Positions 1-8,647 of a DNA stretch of 57,897 nt are shown here, piece by piece; positions within the stretch are counted from its first letter, which is position 1, and each line of letters starts with the position of its first letter. A program made the position numbers and the translations under genes. Below the pieces are notes generated by a model. That model saw nothing but the letters and a program-made list of their open reading frames with translations, had not been told where the DNA came from and made no database searches. Origin of the DNA: Streptomyces olivochromogenes (GTDB taxonomy: Bacteria > Actinomycetota > Actinomycetes > Streptomycetales > Streptomycetaceae); NCBI RefSeq assembly GCF_021538895.1, contig NZ_JADDRL010000059.1, forward strand, positions 1 through 57,897. Direction: 5' to 3'.

Positions 1-1
1 C

Positions 2-1519
2 CATACCTACGACTACGTCGTGATCGGCGGCGGCACGGCGGGCTCCGTCATCGCCTCCCGCCTGACCGAGAACCCGGATGTCACCGTCGCCGTCATCGAG
101 GGCGGCCCCAGCGACGTCGACCGCGACGACGTGCTCACCCTGCGCCGCTGGATGGGCCTGCTCGGCGGCGAACTCGACTACGACTACCCGACCACCGAGC
201 AGCCGCGCGGCAACTCCCACATCCGGCACAGCCGGGCCCGCGTCCTGGGCGGCTGCTCCTCGCACAACACCCTGATCTCCTTCAAGCCGCTGCCGTCCGA
301 CTGGGACGAGTGGGAGGAGGCCGGCGCCAAGGGCTGGGGCGCGGTGCCGATGGAGGCGTACTACGCCCGCCTGCGCAACAACATCGTCCCCGTCGACGAG
401 AACGACCGCAACGCCATCGCCCGCGACTTCGTCGACGCCGCCCGGACGGCGCTCGGCGTGCCCCGCGTCGAGGGCTTCAACCGCGAGCCGTTCGCCGAGG
501 GCGTCGGCTTCTTCGACCTCGCCTACCAGCCGGAGACCAACAAGCGGTCGTCGGCGTCGGTGGCGTACCTGCACCCGGTGATGGACGAGCGGCCCAACCT
601 CCGCATCTTCCTGGAGACCTGGGCGTACCGGCTGGAACTGGACGGCACGCGCGCCGAGGGCGTGCACGTGCGCACCAAGGACGGCGAGGAACTCCTCGTA
701 CGGGCCCGCCGCGAGGTCCTGCTGTGCGCGGGCGCGGTCGACTCGCCCCGGCTGCTCCTGCACTCGGGCATCGGCCCGAAGGCGGACCTGGAGAAGCTCG
801 GCATCCCGGTCGCGCACGACCTCCCGGGCGTCGGCGAGAACCTGCTCGACCACCCCGAGTCGGTGATCGTCTGGGAGACCCACGGCCCCATCCCGGAGAA
901 CTCCGCGATGGACTCCGACGCCGGCCTGTTCGTGCGTCGCGACCCCGAACACACGGGCCCGGACCTGATGTTCCACTTCTACCAGATCCCCTTCACGGAC
1001 AACCCGGAGCGCCTCGGCTACGAACGCCCGGAGTTCGGCGTCTCGATGACCCCCAACATCCCCAAGCCGAAGAGCCGCGGCCGCCTGTACCTCACCAGCG
1101 CCGACCCGTCCGTGAAGCCCGCCCTGGACTTCCGCTACTTCACCGACGAGGACGACTACGACGGCCGCACCCTCGTCGACGGCATCCGCATCGCCCGGGA
1201 GATCGCCAAGGCCGAGCCGCTGGCCTCCTGGCTCAAGCGGGAGGTCTGCCCCGGCCCGGACGTCACGGGCGACGAGGAGCTCGGTGAGTACGCCCGCAAG
1301 GTCGCGCACACCGTGTACCACCCGGCGGGTACCTGCCGGATGGGCGCCGTCGACGACGAACAGGCCGTCGTCGACCCCGAGTTGAAGATCCGTGGCCTCG
1401 ACGGCATCCGCATCGCCGACGCCTCCGTCTTCCCGACCATGACCGCCGTCAACCCGATGATCGGGGTGTTGATGGTCGGTGAGAAAGCCGTCGACCTGAT
1501 CGAAGGTGGTGCGCGATGA
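2..1519 (+). CDS. betA: GMC-family choline dehydrogenase, 5' end cut by the window
   Basis: FAD-dependent GMC oxidoreductase, probably oxidising choline to betaine aldehyde. The frame is open from base 2 (residues HTYDYVV before GGGTAGS), so the true start lies a few codons before the window and 505 residues are visible. The dinucleotide-binding motif GGGTAGS is at the extreme N-terminus. The second GMC signature (GAVDSPRLLLHSGIG) lies mid-protein. The C-terminal HPAGTCRMG with a downstream VNPM carries the usual catalytic His and Asn. Its stop overlaps the next start as ATGA, so it is co-transcribed with a betaine-type ABC transporter, which is the main argument for choline over other alcohols. 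Another GMC alcohol oxidase remains possible. Confidence 0.85.
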   Translation, partial: HTYDYVVIGGGTAGSVIASRLTENPDVTVAVIEGGPSDVDRDDVLTLRRWMGLLGGELDYDYPTTEQPRGNSHIRHSRARVLGGCSSHNTLISFKPLPSDWDEWEEAGAKGWGAVPMEAYYARLRNNIVPVDENDRNAIARDFVDAARTALGVPRVEGFNREPFAEGVGFFDLAYQPETNKRSSASVAYLHPVMDERPNLRIFLETWAYRLELDGTRAEGVHVRTKDGEELLVRARREVLLCAGAVDSPRLLLHSGIGPKADLEKLGIPVAHDLPGVGENLLDHPESVIVWETHGPIPENSAMDSDAGLFVRRDPEHTGPDLMFHFYQIPFTDNPERLGYERPEFGVSMTPNIPKPKSRGRLYLTSADPSVKPALDFRYFTDEDDYDGRTLVDGIRIAREIAKAEPLASWLKREVCPGPDVTGDEELGEYARKVAHTVYHPAGTCRMGAVDDEQAVVDPELKIRGLDGIRIADASVFPTMTAVNPMIGVLMVGEKAVDLIEGGAR

Positions 1520-2559
1520 GTACTCCCGTCTTCTCCGTGAACGGACTGTGGAAGGTCTTCGGCCCGAAGGCCGACCGCATCCCCGCGGACCCCGAGCTGA
1601 CCGGCCTGCCGCCCGCCGAACTCCGCGCCCGCACCGGCTGCACGGCCGCCGTCCGCGACGTCTCCTTCGACGTGCGCAAGGGCGAGGTCTTCGTCGTCAT
1701 GGGCCTGTCCGGCTCCGGCAAGTCGACGCTGGTGCGCTGTCTGACCCGGCTCATCGAGCCGACCGCGGGCAGCATCTCCATCGACGGCGAGGACGTCCGC
1801 GCGATGGACCGCACCCGGCTGCGCGAACTGCGCCGCCACCGCGCCGCGATGGTCTTCCAGCACTTCGGCCTGCTCCCGCACCGCACCGTCCTCGACAACG
1901 TGGCCTACGGCCTGGAGATCCAGGGCGTCGCCAAGTCCGAGCGCCGGGAGCGGGCGCGGAAGGTCGTCGCCAAGGTCGGCCTGGAGGGCATGGAGAAGCG
2001 CAGACCCGCCCAGCTGTCCGGCGGCCAGCGCCAGCGGGTGGGCCTCGCCCGGGCCCTCGCCGTCGACCCCGAGGTGCTGCTCTTCGACGAGCCGTTCAGC
2101 GCCCTCGACCCGCTGATCCGGCGCGACATGCAGGACGAGGTGACCCGCCTGCACCGGGAGGAGGGCCGCACGATGGTCTTCATCACCCACGACCTGAGCG
2201 AGGCCCTCAAGCTCGGCGACCGCATCGCCCTCATGCGCGACGGCAGCGTCGTCCAGCTCGGCACCCCGGAGGAGATCGTGAACTCCCCGGCCGACGACTA
2301 CGTCCGCGAGTTCGTGCGCGACGTCCCGCGCGAGCAGGTCGTCACCGTCCGCACGGCGATGCGGCCCGGCGACTGCGGCGGCCCGGAACACCCCGGCGCG
2401 CTGCCCCCCGAGGCGGTCGTCGCCGACGCGATCAGAACGGTCGCCCACGGCGGCAGGCCGGCCTGCGTCGTGGAGAACGGCCGGTGCCTGGGGGTGGTGG
2501 ACCACGAGCGGCTGCTCGCTGTGGTCGCCGGAACGGAGCCGGGCAAGGAGGCGGCGTAA
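1516..2559 (+). CDS. Glycine betaine/proline ABC transporter ATP-binding protein
   Basis: Cytoplasmic ATPase of a quaternary-amine (OpuA/ProV-type) importer, 347 aa. Walker A GLSGSGKS is at about residues 63-70, the signature LSGGQ at about 167-171 and Walker B LLFDE at about 188-192, with the D-loop SALDPL following and the switch His in FITHD. The 80-residue extension after the ATPase core (about 265-347) fits the CBS-type regulatory tail of OpuA ATPases, which sense ionic strength; that role is inferred. The start overlaps the dehydrogenase stop (ATGA), and the stop overlaps the permease start (TAATG). The long N-terminal insert before the ATPase core (PADPELTGLPPAELRARTG) is typical of the ProV family. 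Confidence 0.93.
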   Translation: MSTPVFSVNGLWKVFGPKADRIPADPELTGLPPAELRARTGCTAAVRDVSFDVRKGEVFVVMGLSGSGKSTLVRCLTRLIEPTAGSISIDGEDVRAMDRTRLRELRRHRAAMVFQHFGLLPHRTVLDNVAYGLEIQGVAKSERRERARKVVAKVGLEGMEKRRPAQLSGGQRQRVGLARALAVDPEVLLFDEPFSALDPLIRRDMQDEVTRLHREEGRTMVFITHDLSEALKLGDRIALMRDGSVVQLGTPEEIVNSPADDYVREFVRDVPREQVVTVRTAMRPGDCGGPEHPGALPPEAVVADAIRTVAHGGRPACVVENGRCLGVVDHERLLAVVAGTEPGKEAA

Positions 2560-4502
2560 TGGCCACTGTCACCGCTGCCGCCCCGCGCCTCGCGCTGCCC
2601 GGATTCCTCCGGCGCCCCGCGGCCCGCAAGCTCGTGCTGCTCGCCCTCGCCGCGGCCGTTCTCGTGCCGCTGGCCCACGCCCGCTGGGCGAGCGGCAGCT
2701 GGCCGCACGCCCTCACCGTCGACCTGTCCAAGCCGCTCGCCGACGCCAGCGACTGGGTGATCGACAACCGGGACAGCCACCCGCTGTTCCTGTACTTCTT
2801 CGGCTACGTCAGCAACGCCGTCGTGCTGTCCGTACGCGCCGTCTACCTGGCGCTCCTCGCCGCCGGCTGGGCGGGGGTCACCGCCCTCGGCGCCCTCGTC
2901 GCCTGGCGGGTGGCCGGGGTGCGCCTCGCGCTCGGCACGGCCGCCGCGTTCCTGGCCTGCGGTCTGCTCGGCATGTGGGTGCCGACCATGCAGACCCTCG
3001 CGCTGATGGTGGTCGCCGTGCTGGTGTCCGTGGCCGTCGGCGCCCTGCTGGGCCTCGGCGCCGGACTCTCCGACCGCCTCGACCGCGTGCTGCGCCCGGT
3101 CCTGGACACCATGCAGGTGCTCCCGGCGTTCGCGTACCTCCTCCCCGTCGTCCTGGTCTTCGGCATCGGCGTCCCCGCCGCCGTCCTCGCCACCGTCGTC
3201 TACGCCGCCCCGCCGATGGCCCGCCTCACCGCGCTGGGCCTGCGCGGCGCCGACCCCGAGGTCCTGGAGGCCGTGGAGTCGCTCGGCGCGACGGGCCCCC
3301 AGCGCCTGCTGACCGCCCGCATCCCGCTGGCCCGCAAGGAACTCCTCCTCGGCCTCAACCAGACGATCATGATGGCGCTGTCGATGGCCGTCATCGCGTC
3401 CGTCATCGGCGCCGGCGGCCTCGGCGACCGCGTCTACCAGGCGCTGGCCTCGGTCGACGTGGGCGCGGCCCTCGCGGCCGGCATCCCGATCGTGCTCCTC
3501 GCCGTCGTCCTCGACCGGGTGACCGGCGCCGCCGGCGAGCACGCCGGCGAGGGCCACCGCGACCTGCGGCCCTGGGCCTACGGCGCCCTCGGCACGGTCG
3601 CCGTCGCCGTGGCCGTCCGTCTGCTGGGCCACCTCGACTGGCCCTCCGGCTGGACCCTGAACATCGCCGAGCCGGTCAACCGCGCCGTCGACTGGATGAC
3701 CGCCCACCTCTACTCCGGCGTCCCGTACATCGGCGGCACCGCGGACTGGGCGGGCCACTTCACCACCTGGGTCCTGGACCCCCTGCGGGACGGACTGCAG
3801 TGGCTGCCCTGGTGGTCGGTGCTGCTGCTGGTGGCCGCCCTGGCCTGGCTGATCGGCACCTGGCGCACTGCCCTGACCGCCGTCCTCGCGATGGCCGCGA
3901 TCGGTGTGCTCGGCGTGTGGGATCCGTCCCTGGACACGCTCTCGCAGGTCCTCGCGGCCGTGGCCGTCACCCTCGTGCTCGGCTTCGCGGCCGGCATCGC
4001 CGCGGCCCGCAGCGACCGCTTCGAACGGGCCCTGCGCCCGGTGCTGGACGTCTTCCAGACGATGCCGCAGTTCGTGTACCTGATCCCGGTCGTCGCGCTG
4101 TTCGGCGTCGGCCGCGCCCCGGCCGTCGCCGCCGCGGTCGTCTACGCCCTCCCGGCGGTCGTCCGGATCACCGCGCAGGGTCTGCGCCAGGTCGACCCGG
4201 CCGCGCTCGAGTCCGCGCGCTCGCTCGGCGCCACCGGCCGGCAGCAGCTGTGGCAGATCCAGCTGCCGCTCGCCCGGCGCTCGTTGCTGCTCGCCCTCAA
4301 CCAGGGCGTGGTCCTGGTCCTCGCCGTCGTCATCATCGGCGGCCTGGTCGGCGCCGGCGCCCTCGGCTACGACGTCGCCTTCGGCCTCGCCCAGGGCGAC
4401 CTGGCCACCGGCCTGGTGGCCGGCGCGGCGATCGTCTGCCTGGGCCTGGTGCTCGACCGGGTGACCCAGCCGACCGAACGCCGCGCGAAGAAGGGAGCGT
4501 GA
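2559..4502 (+). CDS. Glycine betaine ABC transporter permease, two fused permease domains
   Basis: Integral membrane permease of 647 aa, about twice the usual ProW/OpuAB length. It contains two homologous halves, each with a BPD_transp_1 core. The EAA-type cytoplasmic loops that dock on the ATPase are recognisable in both halves: residues about 227-255 (VLEAVESLGATGPQR) and about 540-570 (ALESARSLGATGRQQ). One polypeptide therefore probably supplies the whole permease dimer. A longer open frame extends upstream to 1506 but overlaps the ATPase completely. The start at 2559 (MATVTAAAPRL) overlaps the ATPase stop as TAATG, so it is preferred. The binding protein gene starts one base after the stop codon. 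Confidence 0.92.
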   Translation: MATVTAAAPRLALPGFLRRPAARKLVLLALAAAVLVPLAHARWASGSWPHALTVDLSKPLADASDWVIDNRDSHPLFLYFFGYVSNAVVLSVRAVYLALLAAGWAGVTALGALVAWRVAGVRLALGTAAAFLACGLLGMWVPTMQTLALMVVAVLVSVAVGALLGLGAGLSDRLDRVLRPVLDTMQVLPAFAYLLPVVLVFGIGVPAAVLATVVYAAPPMARLTALGLRGADPEVLEAVESLGATGPQRLLTARIPLARKELLLGLNQTIMMALSMAVIASVIGAGGLGDRVYQALASVDVGAALAAGIPIVLLAVVLDRVTGAAGEHAGEGHRDLRPWAYGALGTVAVAVAVRLLGHLDWPSGWTLNIAEPVNRAVDWMTAHLYSGVPYIGGTADWAGHFTTWVLDPLRDGLQWLPWWSVLLLVAALAWLIGTWRTALTAVLAMAAIGVLGVWDPSLDTLSQVLAAVAVTLVLGFAAGIAAARSDRFERALRPVLDVFQTMPQFVYLIPVVALFGVGRAPAVAAAVVYALPAVVRITAQGLRQVDPAALESARSLGATGRQQLWQIQLPLARRSLLLALNQGVVLVLAVVIIGGLVGAGALGYDVAFGLAQGDLATGLVAGAAIVCLGLVLDRVTQPTERRAKKGA

Positions 4503-4503
4503 C

Positions 4504-5469
4504 ATGCGCCGCCGTATGTCCCGTCGTACGACACTCACGGCCGCCGTGGCCCTCCTGGCCCTGACCACCGGCTGCGGCGCCGCCGACATGACCAAGCAGG
4601 CCTCGCCGTTCGCGAACGCCCAGGGCGCGAAGACGGTCACCCTGTCCGTGCAGTCCTGGGTGGGCGCGCAGTCCAACGTGGCCGTGGCCCAGTACCTCCT
4701 GGAACACGAGCTCGGCTACCGCGTCGACACCGTGCAGGTCGACGAGGTCCCCGCCTGGGACGCGCTCAGCCAGGGCCGGGTCGACGCGATCATGGAGGAC
4801 TGGGGCCACCCCGACCAGGAGCAGCGCTACGTCACCGACAAGAGGACCATCGCCCGGGGCGGCGACCTCGGGGTGACGGGTCACATCGGCTGGTTCGTCC
4901 CCACGTACCTGGTCAAGCAGCACCCGGACATCACCGACTGGCGGAACCTGAACAAGTACGCCTCCCTCTTCCGCACCCCGGAGAGCGGCGGCAAGGGCCA
5001 GCTGATGGACGGCTCCCCGTCCTACGTCACCAACGACAAGGCGCTGGTGACCAACCTGAAGCTGGACTACCAGGTCGTCTTCGCCGGTTCGGAGGCCGCC
5101 CAGATCACCCAGATCAGGCAGTTCGCCAAGGAGCACAAGCCGTTCCTGACGTACTGGTACACGCCGCAGTGGCTGTTCAAGAAGGTCCCGATGACCGAGG
5201 TGAAGCTGCCCGCCTACAAGGAGGGCTGCGACGCGGACACGGCCAAGGTCGCCTGCGCCTATCCGCAGACCCCGCTGCAGAAGTACCTCAACGCGGACTT
5301 CGCCAAGGACGGCGGCAAGGCGGCCGCCTTCCTGAAGAAGTTCCGGTGGACCACCGAGGACCAGGACCGGGTGTCCCTGATGATCGCCGACCAGAAGCTG
5401 ACACCTCAGGAGGCGGCGAAGAAGTGGGTGGACAGCCACCCCCAGGTGTGGAAGGCGTGGCTGTCCTGA
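4504..5469 (+). CDS. Glycine betaine ABC transporter substrate-binding lipoprotein
   Basis: Extracellular solute-binding protein of the OpuAC/ProX class, 321 aa. An Arg-rich N-terminus, hydrophobic segment and lipobox LTTGC (Cys about residue 24) predict lipidation. The mature part has the family's conserved stretches (VQSWVGAQSNVAVAQYLLE, GRVDAIMEDWGHPD, FLTYWYTPQW), whose aromatic residues usually form the cage round the trimethylammonium group. ATG at 4516 is an alternative start four codons in. It is the last gene of the choline/betaine operon and ends seven bases from the convergent gene at 5476; no clear hairpin separates the two. Confidence 0.92.
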   Translation: MRRRMSRRTTLTAAVALLALTTGCGAADMTKQASPFANAQGAKTVTLSVQSWVGAQSNVAVAQYLLEHELGYRVDTVQVDEVPAWDALSQGRVDAIMEDWGHPDQEQRYVTDKRTIARGGDLGVTGHIGWFVPTYLVKQHPDITDWRNLNKYASLFRTPESGGKGQLMDGSPSYVTNDKALVTNLKLDYQVVFAGSEAAQITQIRQFAKEHKPFLTYWYTPQWLFKKVPMTEVKLPAYKEGCDADTAKVACAYPQTPLQKYLNADFAKDGGKAAAFLKKFRWTTEDQDRVSLMIADQKLTPQEAAKKWVDSHPQVWKAWLS

Positions 5470-5475
5470 ATTCCT

Positions 5476-6273
5476 TCATCTCGGCAGGCCGTCGGCGATC
5501 TCCCGCAGCGCACGGGCGGTGTGCCGCTGGAGCCCCGGCCCCAAGGTGACGCGCGTGGACCCGAGTTCACCGAGTTCGGTGGGCGAGGGGCCCGTGCCGT
5601 CCAGATGGCCGTGCATGTTGATCGGCCCCTCGATGCCGGCCCGCAGCAGGGGGAGCACGGCGGCCGGGGCGTGGATCGGGTACACGCAGTCGGCGCCCGC
5701 GGCGACGTACAACGCGGCCCGCTCGATGGCCCGTTCGGGATCCGCGACTCCGCACAGGAACGTGTCGATGCGGGCGTTGACGAAGAGCTGGTCGGCGGCG
5801 GCCGCGCGCACCTCGGCGAGCCGCTCGGCGTGCTCCCGCGGGTCCTTGAGGGCACCCCGGTGCGAGTCTTCGAGGTCACAGCCCACGGCGCCGGCCTCCA
5901 GCAGCCGCTCCACCAGCTCCTTCGGCGCCAGCCCGTAGCCTCCCCCAAGCTCTCGGCTGCCGCTCGACCAGGGGGGACCCCCACCGACCTCGGCCGACAC
6001 CGGCACGTCCACGGCCCGTACGATCCGCGCCACCGCCGCGAACATCTCGTCCGCCGGGGTCGACCCGTCCGCGTGGCCCAAGGCAGCGGCGATGCCCGCG
6101 CTCGGCGTGGCGAGTGCCGGGAACCCGGCCTCCTGTAACACCCGGGCCGAGGCCGCGTCCCAGGGACCGGGCAGGACCAGCGGGTCGCCGTGCGCGCGCC
6201 TGCGGTGCAGGGCGCGGAACACGTCGATCCCGCGGACCGGCCCGGTCTCCCCGGTCGTTCCCGTACGGGTCAC
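5476..6273 (-). CDS. Isocitrate lyase/PEP mutase family protein carrying a palindromic-repeat insertion
   Basis: 265-aa TIM-barrel protein of the PEP mutase/isocitrate lyase superfamily, which cleaves or forms C-C or C-P bonds of 2-oxo or 2-methyl acids; the substrate is unknown. Family stretches are visible: DVFRALH, PGPWDAASARVLQEAGFPALATPS, VGCDLEDSH, VNARIDTF and GADCVYPI. GTG at 6273 is chosen because it overlaps the stop of the upstream gene as GTGA; the frame runs further upstream only inside that gene. About residues 100-115 (GGGPPWSSGSRELGG) are encoded by a short palindromic element (5939-5985) inserted between the segment VSAE and GYGLAPKE, where relatives have a short metal-binding loop. 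The enzyme may therefore be impaired. Confidence 0.85.
   Translation of the reverse strand: MTRTGTTGETGPVRGIDVFRALHRRRAHGDPLVLPGPWDAASARVLQEAGFPALATPSAGIAAALGHADGSTPADEMFAAVARIVRAVDVPVSAEVGGGPPWSSGSRELGGGYGLAPKELVERLLEAGAVGCDLEDSHRGALKDPREHAERLAEVRAAAADQLFVNARIDTFLCGVADPERAIERAALYVAAGADCVYPIHAPAAVLPLLRAGIEGPINMHGHLDGTGPSPTELGELGSTRVTLGPGLQRHTARALREIADGLPR
5939..5985 (-). repeat. Dispersed palindromic repeat, copy 1 (inside PEP-mutase-like gene)
   Basis: Read on the gene strand it starts GGGGGTCCCCCC, continues with a variable core containing TCGAGCGGCAGCCGAGA, and ends TTGGGGGAGG. The CCCCC and distal GGGGG tracts can form a stem, and GGGGG-T-CCCCC is itself a small palindrome. It is longer than the other two copies because of its core, and in frame with the host gene. 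I recall similar elements scattered through Streptomyces genomes, but cannot check that here. Confidence 0.75.
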
Positions 6274-6767
6274 CCGAACTGGCCCGGCTGGTAGTGGCCC
6301 GGGGCCATACGCGTGGTCACGCCGAACCGGTTCCACGCGTTGATCACCGTGATCGCGGCGATCAGCTGCGCCAGCTCGGCCTCCTCGAACTGCTTGGCGG
6401 CCCGCTCGTACACCTCGTCCGGCACGAAGCCGTCCGTGAGGACCGTGATCGCCTCGGTCAGCTCGATCGCCGCCAGTTCCTTCTCCGTGTAGAAGTGCCG
6501 CGACTCCTCCCACGCGCTGAGCTGCACGATCCGCTCGACGCTCTCACCGGCCGCGAGCGCGTCCTTGGTGTGCATGTCGAGGCAGAACGCGCAGTGGTTG
6601 AGCTGCGAGGCGCGGATCTTCACCAGCTCGTACAGCGTGGGGTCCAGGCCCTTACGAGCGGCGCTGTCGAGCCGGACCATCGCCCGGTAGACCTCGGGGG
6701 CGTGCTCGGCCCACTGCAGGCGGGGCGGGACTTCGGGGGCGTAGGGGGTGGTGTGTTCTGTGGTCAT
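6270..6767 (-). CDS. Carboxymuconolactone decarboxylase/AhpD-like protein
   Basis: 165-aa all-helical AhpD-fold protein. The CxxC motif in HCAFCLDMH at about residues 58-66, with its downstream His, is the hallmark of the alkylhydroperoxidase-like branch; a thiol peroxidase or redox role is known for relatives, but the substrate here is unknown. It is first in a two-gene operon with the PEP-mutase-like gene (GTGA overlap). A MocR regulator is divergent with only 47 bases between start codons, so this pair is the likely regulatory target. Confidence 0.88.
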   Translation of the reverse strand: MTTEHTTPYAPEVPPRLQWAEHAPEVYRAMVRLDSAARKGLDPTLYELVKIRASQLNHCAFCLDMHTKDALAAGESVERIVQLSAWEESRHFYTEKELAAIELTEAITVLTDGFVPDEVYERAAKQFEEAELAQLIAAITVINAWNRFGVTTRMAPGHYQPGQFG

Positions 6768-6801
6768 GCCATCGACCCTAGGAGCAAGGCAGCCCAGGAG
6801 T

Positions 6802-6810
6802 ATGGTCCAT
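6802..6810. promoter_or_regulatory. Candidate MocR operator (ATGGTCCAT)
   Basis: A near-perfect inverted repeat ATGG-T-CCAT lies in the 47-base divergent gap, ending five bases before the MocR start codon, with a partial repeat (CATGG) across that start. Its position would let the regulator control itself and the divergent AhpD-like operon. This is inference from position and symmetry only. Confidence 0.35.
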
Positions 6811-6814
6811 TTAC

Positions 6815-8239
6815 ATGGCAGAATCCTGGGCCACTCTGGGCGTCGACCTGCACCTCGAACCGACCGGGGCGGCCGGTCTGCGCCGGGGCCTGACCGACGC
6901 GCTGCGCGACGCCGTGCGCACCGGCCGCCTCGCCCCCGGCACCCGACTGCCCTCCTCCCGCACCCTCGCCGCCGACCTGGGCATCGCCCGCAACACGGTC
7001 GCCGACGCCTACGCCGACCTGGTCGCCGAGGGCTGGCTCACCGCCCGGCAGGGCTCGGGCACCCGGGTAGCCGAACGAGCGGTGGCCCGCCCGGCCGGCA
7101 CGGCACCCCGCCGCCGCGCACCCCAGCGGCCCGTCCACAACCTGATCCCCGGCACCCCCGACCTCGCCGCGTTCCCGCGCGCCGAATGGCTCAGGGCCGC
7201 CCGCCGGGCCCTCACCGCCGCCCCCTCCGAGGCCCTCGGCTACGGCGACCCGCGCGGGCGCCCCGAACTGCGCGCCGCCCTGGCCGGCTACCTCGCCCGC
7301 GCCCGCGGCGTGCGCGCCGACCCCGAGGCGATCGTGATCTGCTCCGGCATCACCCACGCCCTGCGGATCCTCGCCACGGTGCTGCACAACCGCGGCGCGG
7401 GGACGGTGTTCGTCGAGTCGTACGGCCTGGTCCAGCACCGGACCCTCCTGACGGAGGCGGGCTGCGCCACCCGGCCGCTCCCGTACGACGCGCGCGGCAC
7501 GGACACCGGCGGGCTGACGGACGCCACGGCCGCCACGGACGCAGCCGACGCCGGGGCCGTGCTGCTCACCCCGGCGCACCAGTTCCCGATGGGCACCGTC
7601 CTGCACCGCGACCGGCGGGCGGCCGCCGTGGACTGGGCGCGGCGCACCGGCGGGCTGGTCCTGGAGGACGACTACGACGGTGAGTTCCGCTACGACCGCC
7701 AGCCGGTCGGCGCGCTGCAGGGCCTGGACCCGGACCACGTGGTCTACCTCGGCACCGCCAGCAAGTCGCTGGCCCCCGGGCTGCGGCTGGGCTGGATGGT
7801 GCTGCCGCCGGCGCTCGTCGAGGAGTGCGCGGCGGTCAAGGGCCACACCGACGTGTGCGGGGTGCTGGACCAGCTGACCCTCGCCGAGTTCCTCACCACC
7901 GGGGCCTACGACCGTCAGGTGCGCTCCGCCCGGCTGCGCTACCGGCGCCGCCGCGACGCCCTGGTCGCGGCCGTCGCCGCCCGCCCGCCCGAGGCACCCC
8001 CCATCGAGGTGACCGGCATCGCGGCCGGGCTGCACGCCGTGCTGCGCCTGCCGCCCGGCACCGAGCGCACGGTGGTGCAGGCCGCCGTCTGGCAGGGCCT
8101 CGCCCTGCACGGCCTGTCCGCGTTCCGCCACGAACACGCCGCGACCGAGCCGCTGGACGCCGTGGTCGTCGGATACGGGACACCGGCGGAACACGCGTGG
8201 GCGGGGGCGTTGCGGGCGCTGTGCAGGGTGTTGCCTTGA
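6815..8239 (+). CDS. MocR/PdxR-family transcriptional regulator (GntR HTH + aminotransferase-like domain)
   Basis: 474 aa. Residues about 10-80 form a GntR winged helix (GTRLPSSRTLAADLGIARNTV, split by family convention after the SSR motif). Residues about 105-474 form a fold-I aminotransferase-like domain, with the PLP-binding Lys in GTASKSLAPG and the Asp in EDDYDGEFRY. Such proteins use PLP or an amino-acid adduct as effector. It is divergent from the AhpD-like/PEP-mutase-like pair, which I infer to be its target. There is almost no leader between the candidate operator and the ATG, so the transcript may be leaderless. Confidence 0.92.
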   Translation: MAESWATLGVDLHLEPTGAAGLRRGLTDALRDAVRTGRLAPGTRLPSSRTLAADLGIARNTVADAYADLVAEGWLTARQGSGTRVAERAVARPAGTAPRRRAPQRPVHNLIPGTPDLAAFPRAEWLRAARRALTAAPSEALGYGDPRGRPELRAALAGYLARARGVRADPEAIVICSGITHALRILATVLHNRGAGTVFVESYGLVQHRTLLTEAGCATRPLPYDARGTDTGGLTDATAATDAADAGAVLLTPAHQFPMGTVLHRDRRAAAVDWARRTGGLVLEDDYDGEFRYDRQPVGALQGLDPDHVVYLGTASKSLAPGLRLGWMVLPPALVEECAAVKGHTDVCGVLDQLTLAEFLTTGAYDRQVRSARLRYRRRRDALVAAVAARPPEAPPIEVTGIAAGLHAVLRLPPGTERTVVQAAVWQGLALHGLSAFRHEHAATEPLDAVVVGYGTPAEHAWAGALRALCRVLP

Positions 8240-8647
8240 GGGTGGCTTCGGCTAAGCGGGGGTCGCAGGGGAGGGTGGCAGGGGGTCGGCCACAAAGGTC
8301 CCCAGTCCGACTTCGCCCCGCGTCCAGCCCTGTTCCCGTACATGCCGCATTCCTGAGCCTCTTCCGGCCTTCCCGCGGAGCGCCCCGCGCCGACACGCCG
8401 CCGCCTCTCATCGCCTGGCCGTCCGCAGGCCTCCGCCGTCCTGGTGGCTCTCGTCGGTGCCGTACTTGAGGCGGGGGAGGCGTCGGACGCCGAACTCGCC
8501 GCCTTCGTACCGCCGTTGCACGCTGCGCTCGGCGAATGCGTGGGCATGATTGCGGCGGACGGGGAGTGACGGTGTAGAAGCATGCTGCCCTGGGTGCCCA
8601 GGGCTCGTCCTGGGCACCCAGCGAGTGGCGGGTTTGAGGAGGCGGCT
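8240..8647. other. Intergenic stretch with a possible 3' gene fragment
   Basis: No complete gene is convincing in these 408 bases. On the plus strand, a frame ending with TGA at 8567-8569 reads as protein-like over its last 45 or so codons (SAVLVALVGAVLEAGE, then SDAELAAFVPPLH). It has no plausible start and may be the tail of a decayed gene. The rest is G-rich spacer followed by the terminator hairpin at 8590-8621. Confidence 0.25.
8590..8621. terminator. Bidirectional terminator hairpin
   Basis: A perfect 13-bp inverted repeat (CTGGGTGCCCAGG, loop GCTCGT, CCTGGGCACCCAG) lies just beyond the end of the DMT transporter gene on the minus strand, and would also stop plus-strand transcripts. 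There is no U-tract, as is usual in Streptomyces. Confidence 0.75.

Noticed and set aside
1506..4502. 998-codon open frame that would fuse an N-terminal extension to the betaine permease
   Set aside because: The first 351 codons are an out-of-frame reading of the ABC ATPase gene; the permease start at 2559 overlaps the ATPase stop as TAATG.
2298..4676. 792-codon minus-strand open frame opposite the permease
   Set aside because: Antisense shadow of a GC-rich gene; composition is repetitive Gly/Arg/Asp/His and there is no family motif.
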